Assembly: GCA_016286345.1 (NCBI GenBank)
Contig: JAEESL010000001.1
Coordinates: 1-50,218, forward strand
Direction of reading: 5' to 3'
DNA from: Dehalococcoidales bacterium
GTDB taxonomy: Bacteria; Chloroflexota; Dehalococcoidia; Dehalococcoidales; UBA1222
DNA: 50,218 bases
In this document: piece after piece, positions 1-7,692 of the stretch
How the letters are laid out: the number at the start of each line of letters is the position of its first letter
How positions within the stretch are numbered: position 1 is the stretch's first letter
The notes under the pieces: generated by a model
The model's input: the letters and a program-made list of their open reading frames with translations, nothing else
The model's database searches: none
What the model was told of the DNA's origin: nothing
Position numbers and translations under genes: made by a program

Positions 1-1339
1 CTTCTGTTTCTTCCTGAATGAGAGTGTTTTCTCTCTTCTTTTCATTGAGCTGGGCTGAAAATCTTTCAGCCTGATCGATCGGATCATTTAGTTCTGAGTA
101 GCAGTTTGCCAGTTCCATGCATGCCGCATATGCTTCAAATCTTTCAACTGCAGTTTCATGACCCGGCTTTTTCTTAGCCAGAGGCGACATATCGATGGGA
201 TGATCCATAAGAAATGTCGGGTTTATCAGTTTGGGCTCGACATACAGTTCGACCAGATAGTCAATGAGTCGACCTCTGTCTCTGTTCGGATCGAATTTGA
301 TGTTTCTTCTGGTCATTTCCTCTGCAAGTGATTCACGGTCAGGATACTGTTCGTAATCAAGTCCGCATCCTTCGATGACTGCTGTTCGCATATCCAGTCT
401 CTTCCATGGAGGTTTGAAATCGATCTCCTGCCCGTTGTAATTGACTACATAGCTTCCGTGTATGTCCATGACGATGCTTGAAACCATGTCCTCAAGAAGA
501 TCCATGTTCCATGTATAATCGACATAGGCCTTGTACATTTCAAGAAGAGTGAATTCAGGATTGTGATGTGTATCAATACCTTCGTTTCTGAATACTCTGC
601 CTATTTCATACACACCGTCGAAACCGCCGACGATAAGTCTTTTCAAATGAAGCTCAAGTGCAATCCTGAGATAGAAGTTTTGATCAAGTGCATTGTGATA
701 TGTGATGAACGGCCGTGCAGTGGCACCGCCTGCGGAAGCCTGCAGCATAGGGGTCTCGACTTCGGTATATCCATGTGTGTCCAAATAATGTCTTATACCT
801 GAAATGATTCTTGCTCTGTTTTTGAACAGAGTCTTAACTTCAGGGTTGGCAATAAGGTCCAGATATCTCTGTCGGTATCTGGTCTCGGTGTCCTGAAGTC
901 CATGGAACTTTTCAGGTAAAGGTTTCAGTGATTTGGAGAGAATCGTGATATTCGAGGCAAGAACTGATGGCTCTCCGCTCTTTGTTCTGGTGAGAGTACC
1001 GTCAGCCTGAATAAAGTCGCCGATATCAAGATCCTTGAGGAGCAGCTGGGCTGCTTCAGGAATATCATTGACTCTTATGAATATCTGTATCTTACCGCTG
1101 TCATCAGTGATATCCATGAATGCAAGCTTGCCCATGCCTCTGTTTGCTGTGATTCTGCCGCAGACTGATACTTCAGAATGCTTTTCAACGCTGGCGGCTT
1201 CTTCCCTGGCAAGAAGATCAACAGCTTCCTGCATGGTATGTGTTCTCTTACATCGCGGAGGATAAGCCGAAACACCTCTGCTGATAATACGGTCCAGTTT
1301 TTCTTTTCTCTGCTGGGATATCTGATCAATAGATGCCAT
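1..1339 (-). CDS. lysS: Lysine--tRNA ligase, class II (C-terminus cut by window edge)
   Basis: Cytoplasmic enzyme that charges tRNA-Lys with lysine. The reading frame stays open from an ATG at 1339 to the window's first base, giving about 446 residues of a protein normally near 500, so only the extreme C-terminus is missing. The N-terminus carries the OB-fold anticodon-binding domain (roughly residues 55-150, with GRI and DDSGKIQIF segments). The class II catalytic core follows, with motif 1 around FLTRRYLDL-like residues (RYRQRYLDL) and motif 2 as FRNEGIDTHHNPEFT. A purine-rich AAAGGG lies about 13 bases before the ATG. The gene downstream on this strand lies outside the window. The identification is secure from the FRNEGID...NPEFT motif and the HGSY/DMHPIDMSPLAK region. 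Confidence 0.95.
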   Translation of the reverse strand, partial: MASIDQISQQRKEKLDRIISRGVSAYPPRCKRTHTMQEAVDLLAREEAASVEKHSEVSVCGRITANRGMGKLAFMDITDDSGKIQIFIRVNDIPEAAQLLLKDLDIGDFIQADGTLTRTKSGEPSVLASNITILSKSLKPLPEKFHGLQDTETRYRQRYLDLIANPEVKTLFKNRARIISGIRHYLDTHGYTEVETPMLQASAGGATARPFITYHNALDQNFYLRIALELHLKRLIVGGFDGVYEIGRVFRNEGIDTHHNPEFTLLEMYKAYVDYTWNMDLLEDMVSSIVMDIHGSYVVNYNGQEIDFKPPWKRLDMRTAVIEGCGLDYEQYPDRESLAEEMTRRNIKFDPNRDRGRLIDYLVELYVEPKLINPTFLMDHPIDMSPLAKKKPGHETAVERFEAYAACMELANCYSELNDPIDQAERFSAQLNEKKRENTLIQEETE

Positions 1340-1429
1340 TTGAGTATCCGTACCCTTTATTAATAATTCTTTTTATTTTATAACGAATACCCTTATATCT
1401 GCCAAGTATTAGCTGATGATCACAAGTGT

Positions 1430-1459
1430 GTCCGCAGTACACCGGAATGTACTGCGGAC
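1430..1459. other. Perfect 12-bp hairpin between lysS and the beta-helix lipoprotein gene
   Basis: The arms GTCCGCAGTACA (1430-1441) and TGTACTGCGGAC (1448-1459) are perfectly complementary around a six-base loop CCGGAA. The hairpin lies about 40 bases past the stop of the minus-strand lipoprotein gene. No T-run follows on either strand, so it is not a classical intrinsic terminator. It could be a transcript-end stabiliser, a processing site or a protein-binding site. Confidence 0.5.
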
Positions 1460-1498
1460 TGCGATTTATTTATTAATCGATAAAGGGGAGACTATTTA

Positions 1499-2827
1499 TT
1501 ACCAGCGGGGTATTCTGCCTGTTCCGCCCGGACCCATTCCGCCTGGCTGCATTCCTCCCATGCCTCCCGGAAACATCATGGAGTTGGTGATAGTGGTGAC
1601 CTGTGTTCCGTTGACATATACCGTACCGCCGGTGAAAGTGACATTTCTGTCGTAGTCAAAGGCAAACTGGGCTGTGATGTTGAGTGTGCCGCCAGTGATG
1701 ATAATGTCTCCGTTTGCATCCAAGGCATCTGTATCGCCCTGAGCCATTGTAATTGTTATATTGCCTCCGTTGATCTCAATGGTGGGAACTGAATAAGCTG
1801 AACTCTTGTCTGAGGCATTGATGCCGTCATCTGTTGCGTTGATGGTAATGGTTCCGCCGTTTATCAGGACATATGTGCCTTCTATGCATTCTGACCCTTT
1901 GAGATCCAGTGTTCCGCCGTCGATCACCGTGATGGTAGTTCCCTGTATGGCATCATCTGCGGCATCAATGGTGATGTTTCCGCCGCCGATGTAGACTGAA
2001 CCGACAGTGTCATCTTCATCATATTCACTGTGGATGCCGTCTTTATTTGTCTTGATGGTTATATTGCTGTCGTTGATATAAATGGCATCGTGTGCTTCAA
2101 TTGCATCTTTTTCTGAAGTGATATTGTATGTGCCGCCTGTAATTTTGACCGCATCTTTTCCGCTGATGCCGTTGCCCTGTGACGAAATAATTGTGAGAGT
2201 ACCGACACCATTGAATGTAAGATCGTCTTTGGAATATATGACTGCATCGCCGTTCTCTCCGAATGCTCCGGTTACCTTGAGAGTATTAGTGCTGTTAGTG
2301 GTGGTGATGAACACCTTGTCTGCTGAAAGAACGTATATACAGGGATCATTCTCATTTGTGATGGTCAGTCCGTCGAGGACCAGCTGTACCTTATCGTCTT
2401 CGCCTTCCACATTGACTGTGACCGTAACGTTCTTAGCTTCACCTGAAAGAACATATACTCCGGCTTCATCAATGGTTACATCGTTGTTGTCTGTAACAGT
2501 GATGTATTCTGCATCGGTAAGATCTGCTGTCTGGGCAAGATCTCTCTTTGTGATCTTAATGCCTGCAGCATTTTCAGTTGAAGAAGAACTGCTGCTCTGA
2601 CTGCTCGTTGTTGTTGTTGTTGTCTGACTGGTACCGGAAGAAGTGGAATCTTTCGTTATTGTTGTTGTGACTGTGTTTCCGGTTTCTTCTGTCTTGGTCA
2701 CGGTAGTGGTCACTGTCTGTGTTGAAACAGAATTAGCCGTTGTATTTGCAGAACAACCGGATAGTATTGTCAGGGATATGATACCGGCTATTACTGAATA
2801 GATAATGCTTTTAAATAATTTCTTCAT
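1499..2827 (-). CDS. Secreted beta-helix carbohydrate-binding lipoprotein (Cthe_2159 family)
   Basis: Predicted surface lipoprotein of about 442 residues. I chose the ATG at 2827 (MKKLFK) over upstream in-frame ATGs because GGAG lies six bases before it. A hydrophobic signal segment ends in a lipobox (LSGC), then comes a roughly 60-residue Ser/Thr-rich linker (TVTTTVTKTEE..., runs of T and S). The rest is repeated short beta-strand units of the type GGTLxI / GGNITI / NGVGTLTI, the pattern of right-handed beta-helices. The Cthe_2159 family (DUF4353) includes acidic-polysaccharide-binding beta-helix proteins; that is family knowledge. The C-terminus is an unusual Gly/Pro/Met-rich tail (PGGMGG, PGGMGPGG) ending in RIPRW. 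It is probably an adhesin or polysaccharide binder; the ligand cannot be told from sequence. It appears monocistronic. Confidence 0.8.
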   Translation of the reverse strand: MKKLFKSIIYSVIAGIISLTILSGCSANTTANSVSTQTVTTTVTKTEETGNTVTTTITKDSTSSGTSQTTTTTTSSQSSSSSSTENAAGIKITKRDLAQTADLTDAEYITVTDNNDVTIDEAGVYVLSGEAKNVTVTVNVEGEDDKVQLVLDGLTITNENDPCIYVLSADKVFITTTNSTNTLKVTGAFGENGDAVIYSKDDLTFNGVGTLTIISSQGNGISGKDAVKITGGTYNITSEKDAIEAHDAIYINDSNITIKTNKDGIHSEYDEDDTVGSVYIGGGNITIDAADDAIQGTTITVIDGGTLDLKGSECIEGTYVLINGGTITINATDDGINASDKSSAYSVPTIEINGGNITITMAQGDTDALDANGDIIITGGTLNITAQFAFDYDRNVTFTGGTVYVNGTQVTTITNSMMFPGGMGGMQPGGMGPGGTGRIPRW

Positions 2828-2923
2828 TTCTTTCTCCGCCATTTTATTTGTCAAAGCCCTTTTAACTTATTGACGGATTCATTCTATTTGGCGAACCTTA
2901 AACGATACTTAAAATTCAGAAAA

Positions 2924-4519
2924 CTATTTAAGTTTGCTGTAACCGGTCTTCTCAATATAATTCTGACCGTCTTCAGACAACAGATAATCCAGCATTTTCT
3001 GTACATACGGATTGTCCTCATCTGCTCTTGTGATGCAGTAGAGGCCTGCTATGGCAGGATATGTTCCGTTTGTAATATTCTCAGGATCAGGGAATACTCC
3101 GTCCACGGAAAGAATCTTTACATGTTTTTCCTGGTTAAGGCCGATAAGAAAATACCGGAATGTATATCCCATTGCTCCGTCTTCATTTGCATACTGGGCA
3201 ACATGACTGACAACCCCACCCATTGCATCGACTGTTTCATAGCTCATGGGCTTTTTCAGTGGGACATCTCCCATAAAGTATTCCATCATCGTTTGGGATC
3301 CTGAGTTTGCGGGTCTCTGAAAAGCCGTGATCTTCTGATTTTTACCGCCGACTTCATTCCAGTTGGTGATTTCACCGGAATAAATCTTCCTGATCTGTTC
3401 ACTTGTCAGGTTATCCACAGGATTATCCTCTTCAACAAAGAAAATGAAGGCTTCCCGTCCGATAGGAGTCTGGACCACTTCAACTCCTTCTCTGTTGGCT
3501 TCCTCAAGCTGATTGGCTGAGAGCCTGGCACCGAACAGCATATCAACTTTGTTTTCAATCATCCTGTTAAACGCATGGACTGTATTTGTGAAAGTAATGA
3601 TTTTACCGTTCTGATAGGCGTAATCTGACTCAGATGCATCTTTTTCAATCCCGGCAATATTCTCATAGAAAGCCTTTCCAAGACCTGAATAAAGAGGATA
3701 ACATGCTTCTGCTCCGTCAAGGATCGGCATATCTTTTTCTTTTTTGATAGTGAAGGGAACATTTTCGGGAAGAACGAGTTTTGACGGATCGCTGTATGGA
3801 TAATAATCGCTGAAATCAGTACTGGAATAGCCGTGCATGTAGTCAAATCCGTGTCCGGTATACTTTCTCTGAGGACTGTTCTTATACATTGTCACAGATA
3901 TTCCTGAACATACAATTATCAGTGCCGCCAGAGCACATAATGTGATTTTTGATTGTTTGGATATTTTAACTGGAGCAGGCCTGTTGGGAATGGCGGTGCT
4001 GTCTTTCTCAACATATTCGTTGAATTCGGAAACTTCCTTTGTTTCCAGTTTTTTATTTCTGAAAAGAGCTGTAACTATTATGGAAGCATATGTCATTATG
4101 CCTGCTATCGTCGTAGCCGGATAATCCTGGAGCAGGGCATTAAAGACGATAAGAGGCAGGAAAGGAGCCTGGGGTATATTTGCACTAAACATTTCCCTTG
4201 CTTGGGGATATCCGTCTGAAATGATAAACAGTAGCGTAAACTGGAGTACAGACCAGGCAATCATACACTCGAAGAATATGATGCCTCCCTTCGGATATTT
4301 ATTCTTGAGTGTGCATAATAATGTCCAGCCGAAGGCAAGGAGAGCACAAACAATTCCTTCGGCAAAACCGACCAGTAACCATTGCGTGCCGTAGTCGAAT
4401 TGCCAGGTCAGATCATCAAAGATAAGAAATGCAATTATTCCGATAATTGAGGCAATCAGAGACAAAAGAATGAAATCACGGAAAAAGACGATCAGAAAAT
4501 TCTTCAGTTTTATATTCAT
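2924..4519 (-). CDS. Membrane protein with N-terminal helices fused to a PstS-like substrate-binding domain
   Basis: Protein of 531 residues with strong ribosome binding (GGGAGGG nine bases before the ATG). Residues 1-160 hold about four hydrophobic helices (near 10-32, 45-68, 80-100, 130-153). A fifth helix at about 193-213 leads into an extracytoplasmic PBP-like domain (about 240-531). That domain has PstS-type features: ADMLFGA-like early strand (VDMLFGARLS), SEQIRKIYSGEITNWNEVGG, and the phosphate-loop-like segment FQRPANSGSQTMMEYF. Ordinary PstS proteins are free lipoproteins delivering phosphate to PstCA. Here the domain is tethered to a multi-helix membrane unit and no pstCAB genes are nearby. 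It may act as a phosphate or anion sensor or receptor rather than as a transport subunit; that is inference. No partner genes are evident. Confidence 0.75.
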   Translation of the reverse strand: MNIKLKNFLIVFFRDFILLSLIASIIGIIAFLIFDDLTWQFDYGTQWLLVGFAEGIVCALLAFGWTLLCTLKNKYPKGGIIFFECMIAWSVLQFTLLFIISDGYPQAREMFSANIPQAPFLPLIVFNALLQDYPATTIAGIMTYASIIVTALFRNKKLETKEVSEFNEYVEKDSTAIPNRPAPVKISKQSKITLCALAALIIVCSGISVTMYKNSPQRKYTGHGFDYMHGYSSTDFSDYYPYSDPSKLVLPENVPFTIKKEKDMPILDGAEACYPLYSGLGKAFYENIAGIEKDASESDYAYQNGKIITFTNTVHAFNRMIENKVDMLFGARLSANQLEEANREGVEVVQTPIGREAFIFFVEEDNPVDNLTSEQIRKIYSGEITNWNEVGGKNQKITAFQRPANSGSQTMMEYFMGDVPLKKPMSYETVDAMGGVVSHVAQYANEDGAMGYTFRYFLIGLNQEKHVKILSVDGVFPDPENITNGTYPAIAGLYCITRADEDNPYVQKMLDYLLSEDGQNYIEKTGYSKLK

Positions 4520-4590
4520 GATGCAGCCCTCCCTGATATACGGCGAATTCCTCTGTCATTCCGATTTTAACTTCTGCGGTGTCGTTTGGC

Positions 4591-4622
4591 AAAAAAAGAA
4601 CTCTGACATCCGTCAGAGTTCT
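4591..4622 (-). terminator. Intrinsic terminator after the DUF4428 zinc-ribbon gene
   Basis: Perfect 11-bp stem (4597-4607 with 4612-4622, AGAACTCTGAC/GTCAGAGTTCT, loop ATCC). On the minus strand it is followed by seven Ts, the complement of the A-run at 4591-4597. It lies 26 bases past the stop of the gene at 4648-5898. Confidence 0.9.
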
Positions 4623-4647
4623 TGATAGTTAACAGTTAAAGATAATG

Positions 4648-5898
4648 TTAAGGTCGTTTGCTGCCGCAGATTGAACAGAAATTGCCGGTGTTCTTATTGC
4701 CGCAGCCGGGACAGGTCCAGTCCTGGGATGCTCTGTCCTGGGTGATGATGCCGAGAAGCTGTGCGACCTGTTTTCTGTTGTCTTCCTTGATGGTTACCTT
4801 ATCGATCTTGAGTGATTCAATGATGATGCCCATGAACTGGCACAATGATTTTGAAAGATTCTTAATTGAATCTGATGCAAGAAGATCATCGGCATGTGCG
4901 GGCAGTTCATTCGGTAAGCCATACTGTCCGTTCATGGTCTCAGTGCTGATGGCATTCTTGAGACCGGTTGAGAATCGGGCAAGGATCACAGCGTCTGAAG
5001 GCTTGACTGCAACATACTTTTCCTTGTCAGCAATGCTGTAACCGAAGGTGCCGCTGACCTGGATGGGAACTTCCGCATAGATGTTCTTTTCAGGATACTG
5101 GAGGATGAATGTGATCCAGTTGTCCTTGAGAACAGGATCTTCTGCAGTGTTGAAAGCGATGTCACGTACAGGCATCTTTTCTGCAGGTTTTGCAGCTGCA
5201 GGGGCGGCATTGGGTTCAAATTTCTTGTATGGCTGGGGCTTTCCGCCGTTAAGTACATCTACGATGCATTTTGCTGCATTCATATAGTTGGCATAATCTG
5301 AATCTGCCATTCTGGGATCGTTGTCTCCCTCAAATCCTTCTGCAAAGTTCTGACCTTCGAATTTTACGGGAAGATCGTTGAGCTTGAATTCAATCTCATC
5401 AAAATACGGATGATCGAGCTTGATGTTGATTGTGAAATCATAGCCGTAATTATATCGTTTGGGGGAATAGCTTACACGTTTGATGTCACCGTTGAAATCC
5501 TTTGTTTCCTTAAGTATCTCTGTCTTTGTTTCAGGAACATCATAGCTGACTGTTCTGATCATGGCGAGAGTCAGAACATCAGGATTTGCTTCAAGAAGAT
5601 CGCTGTCTTTTGCACTGGTGATCATGAATGTGTTCAGATGTGAGTTGAAAAGGAACCTGTATTTATCAGTGGGGACCTCATATGTCTTTTCAAATTTTGC
5701 AACATTCTTCTTGTTGGACTCTCTGTATTCGAGTTGTGATTTGATCTGATCAACTGTTGCATGTTTCCTTCCATCAAACCAGGGAGAAAGCTTTGCTGCG
5801 CAGGTTTTGCAGCAGTTTCCGTTTTCGAGTTTTCTGTTTCCGAGAAGTCCGATTTCAGCGCCGCAAATATCGCAATATTTTTTACCGAATAATCCCAT
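4648..5898 (-). CDS. DUF4428-type protein with zinc motifs at both ends and an SPFH-like middle
   Basis: Protein of 416 residues with a strong Shine-Dalgarno (GGAGG, six bases before ATG). The N-terminus has a treble-clef-like metal site (C9, C12, C29/C30, C33) typical of DUF4428 domains. A second CxxC...CxxC zinc ribbon closes the protein (CPGCGNKNTGNFCSIC, about residues 395-412). Between them lies a DUF4428/bPH-like region (about 70-230), then an Ala/Pro linker (NAAPAAAKPAEK). A region at about 255-385 (VPIQVSGTFGYSIADKEKYV...) recalls the SPFH/virion-core-like proteins that also end in a zinc ribbon. No signal peptide or membrane helix is visible, so it is probably cytoplasmic. Function unknown; a scaffold role is a guess. 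It is transcribed alone and ends at an intrinsic terminator. Confidence 0.65.
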   Translation of the reverse strand: MGLFGKKYCDICGAEIGLLGNRKLENGNCCKTCAAKLSPWFDGRKHATVDQIKSQLEYRESNKKNVAKFEKTYEVPTDKYRFLFNSHLNTFMITSAKDSDLLEANPDVLTLAMIRTVSYDVPETKTEILKETKDFNGDIKRVSYSPKRYNYGYDFTINIKLDHPYFDEIEFKLNDLPVKFEGQNFAEGFEGDNDPRMADSDYANYMNAAKCIVDVLNGGKPQPYKKFEPNAAPAAAKPAEKMPVRDIAFNTAEDPVLKDNWITFILQYPEKNIYAEVPIQVSGTFGYSIADKEKYVAVKPSDAVILARFSTGLKNAISTETMNGQYGLPNELPAHADDLLASDSIKNLSKSLCQFMGIIIESLKIDKVTIKEDNRKQVAQLLGIITQDRASQDWTCPGCGNKNTGNFCSICGSKRP

Positions 5899-6001
5899 GT
5901 TTTCCTCCGCATATATAAAATTTGTGGGTTAACACTTTTTATAAATTGTAGCCATTTCGTAAGGTTTAGTCATCAGTTTTCTTTATTTCCGTACTTTTTT
6001 G

Positions 6002-6778
6002 TTACTTTACATCAGCAAGAAGTCTGAGATGATTGAGCCACGCATACGACTTTACTTCTTTTTCAAGAGTGAATGTTATATACCTTTTGAGCAGCATCTC
6101 CGTTTCATTCAGGATACTGCTGTCAGGCGGTTCATTCTCCAGTTCCTCCCATGAGTATTTCTGAAGGTCTTTGATCAGCTGACATGTTCTCCAGCTGAGA
6201 GGATAACCATAGTAGTGTGAATGGTCACGGCAGTTTGAACAGAGCATTCCGCCGGCACTGGGTGAAAACCCTCCGTGGTTGGATCTGGTTATTTCCGTCT
6301 GGCATATAACACACTGGTCCATCTCAGGACGGAATCCCGTATTGGTAAGAAGATTGACTTCAAAATATCTCAGAAGGTAAAGCGGGTAGGGAGTTCTTCC
6401 GAGTTCCTTCATGCATCCAAGATACAGATCGAATAACTCCGGGTTTGCTTCTTCATCTGTCGCAAAATGCTCAATAAGTTCTGCCATATACAGCGCATAT
6501 GAAATGCGGTAGAGATCGTTTTTAATGCTCAGAAATGAATCTATATTCTGGCTTCCGATTACCGTATCGATTCCTCTTCCTTTGGTTAGGGTAAGACTGG
6601 AATAGGTGAGAAGCTCAAGGTGTCCCGAGAGCTTGCTGTTTGTTTTACGGACTGATTTTGCAAAACCCTGTATCTTGCCGTAGTCAGGCGTGAAGAAAGT
6701 CAGGATCCTGTCTGCTTCACCGAGCTTTGTTTTCCTGATTACGATACCGGTTGTTTTATATGTTCGTTCCTTAGCCAT
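6002..6778 (-). CDS. recO: DNA repair protein RecO
   Basis: RecO mediates loading of RecA on SSB-coated single-stranded DNA in the RecFOR pathway and anneals complementary strands. The protein is 258 residues, normal for the family. Residues 5-80 form the OB-fold (TTGIVIRKTKLGEADRILTFF, PDYGK). The four-cysteine zinc site is complete: C156, C159, C180 and C183. It starts six bases after recR stops, and no independent ribosome site is obvious, suggesting translational coupling. It is the last gene of dnaX-ybaB-recR-recO, so recombination mediator genes are co-expressed with the clamp-loader subunit. Confidence 0.95.
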   Translation of the reverse strand: MAKERTYKTTGIVIRKTKLGEADRILTFFTPDYGKIQGFAKSVRKTNSKLSGHLELLTYSSLTLTKGRGIDTVIGSQNIDSFLSIKNDLYRISYALYMAELIEHFATDEEANPELFDLYLGCMKELGRTPYPLYLLRYFEVNLLTNTGFRPEMDQCVICQTEITRSNHGGFSPSAGGMLCSNCRDHSHYYGYPLSWRTCQLIKDLQKYSWEELENEPPDSSILNETEMLLKRYITFTLEKEVKSYAWLNHLRLLADVK

Positions 6779-6784
6779 ACGAAC

Positions 6785-7387
6785 TTAGAAATCTTGACGG
6801 CCTTCGAATGCATTGGAAATTGTCGTATCATCAGCATATTCAAGTTCTGATCCAAACGGCAGACCTCTTGCAAGACGGGTGACTTTTATTCCCAATGGTG
6901 AAATGAGTTTCTTGAGATAAAGCGCTGTGGTTTCGCCTTCTCTTGTCGGATTGGTTCCGATGACGACTTCCTTGACTGCTCCGTCCTGGAGACGGGCAAG
7001 CAGTTCCTGAATCCTAAGATCATTTTCTCCCACACCTTCTGTCGGGGAGATGGAACCATGCAGGACATGGTATCTTCCGTGATATGCTCCGGTATGCTCG
7101 ATCGCGACGATATCCTGGGGCTGTTCCACGATCAGAACGAGTGTGGGATTCCTGTTCGGATTGCTGCAGATGCTGCATATATCATTCTCGGATACATTGC
7201 AGCAAATGCGGCAAAGCTTTGTTTTCTTTTTAAGTGTTATAAGTGCATCTGCCAATGCTGTTACCTGTGTCTCATTGGTACGCAGAAGATAATAGGTTAT
7301 CCTCTGTGCACTCTTCGGTCCGATACCGGGAAGAGATGACAGTTCCTTGATCAGTGAGTTGATAGGATCGCTTGGCAGTTCAGGCAT
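6785..7387 (-). CDS. recR: Recombination protein RecR
   Basis: RecR forms a ring-shaped clamp that works with RecO (and RecF) in gap repair. The 200-residue length is typical. In order I see a helix-hairpin-helix (LPGIGPKSAQR, residues 19-29), a four-cysteine zinc finger (C59, C62, C71, C74), a Toprim domain beginning near LVIVEQPQD (about 83-90) with the acidic EGE-type segment (REGETTALYL), and the C-terminal Walker-like tail (LARGLPFGSELEYAD). The start ATG overlaps the ybaB stop codon (shared base at 7387), a classic coupling arrangement. Confidence 0.97.
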   Translation of the reverse strand: MPELPSDPINSLIKELSSLPGIGPKSAQRITYYLLRTNETQVTALADALITLKKKTKLCRICCNVSENDICSICSNPNRNPTLVLIVEQPQDIVAIEHTGAYHGRYHVLHGSISPTEGVGENDLRIQELLARLQDGAVKEVVIGTNPTREGETTALYLKKLISPLGIKVTRLARGLPFGSELEYADDTTISNAFEGRQDF

Positions 7388-7692
7388 TAGAATAATCCCG
7401 GAATATTCATTCCGCCGGTAACAGACTTGAGCTGATCCGACTGAAGTTTCTGTGACTTTTCGATTGCTGAATTCAAGGTCTTGACGATGGTCTTTTCGAT
7501 GTCCTGAGGCTTGGCGTTTGCCAGATATTCAGGGTCGAGTTTGATTTCCTTAACCTTCTGAACACCGTTGATTATGACTTTGACTTCGCCTTTTCCTGAT
7601 TCGACATCAATGTCTGTTTTTTCCAGTTCCTTCTGGATCTTCTTCATTTTGCTGACCATCTCCATGGCCTGTTTCATTTGGCTGGTATCCAT
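7387..7692 (-). CDS. ybaB: YbaB/EbfC-family nucleoid-associated protein
   Basis: Small DNA-binding protein of 101 residues. It begins with the characteristic amphipathic helix (MKQAMEMVSKMKKIQKELEK), followed by strands GKGEVKVIINGVQKV and the conserved KEIKLDPEYL and SAIEKSQKLQSD segments. YbaB/EbfC dimers bind DNA with modest specificity and are almost always encoded between dnaX and recR, as here. Its ATG shares a base with the dnaX stop (7692), and its stop shares a base with the recR start, so all three are translated in a coupled chain. Confidence 0.95.
   Translation of the reverse strand: MDTSQMKQAMEMVSKMKKIQKELEKTDIDVESGKGEVKVIINGVQKVKEIKLDPEYLANAKPQDIEKTIVKTLNSAIEKSQKLQSDQLKSVTGGMNIPGLF

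Noticed and set aside
2082-2600. Long open frame of 172 codons on the plus strand opposite the beta-helix lipoprotein gene
   Set aside because: It is an antisense shadow of the repetitive Val/Thr-rich gene: no ribosome site, no recognisable protein pattern, and the minus-strand frame has a signal peptide, lipobox and family repeats.
2924-4519. A complete Pst phosphate uptake system
   Set aside because: No pstC, pstA, pstB or phoU gene is nearby, and the binding domain is fused to membrane helices.
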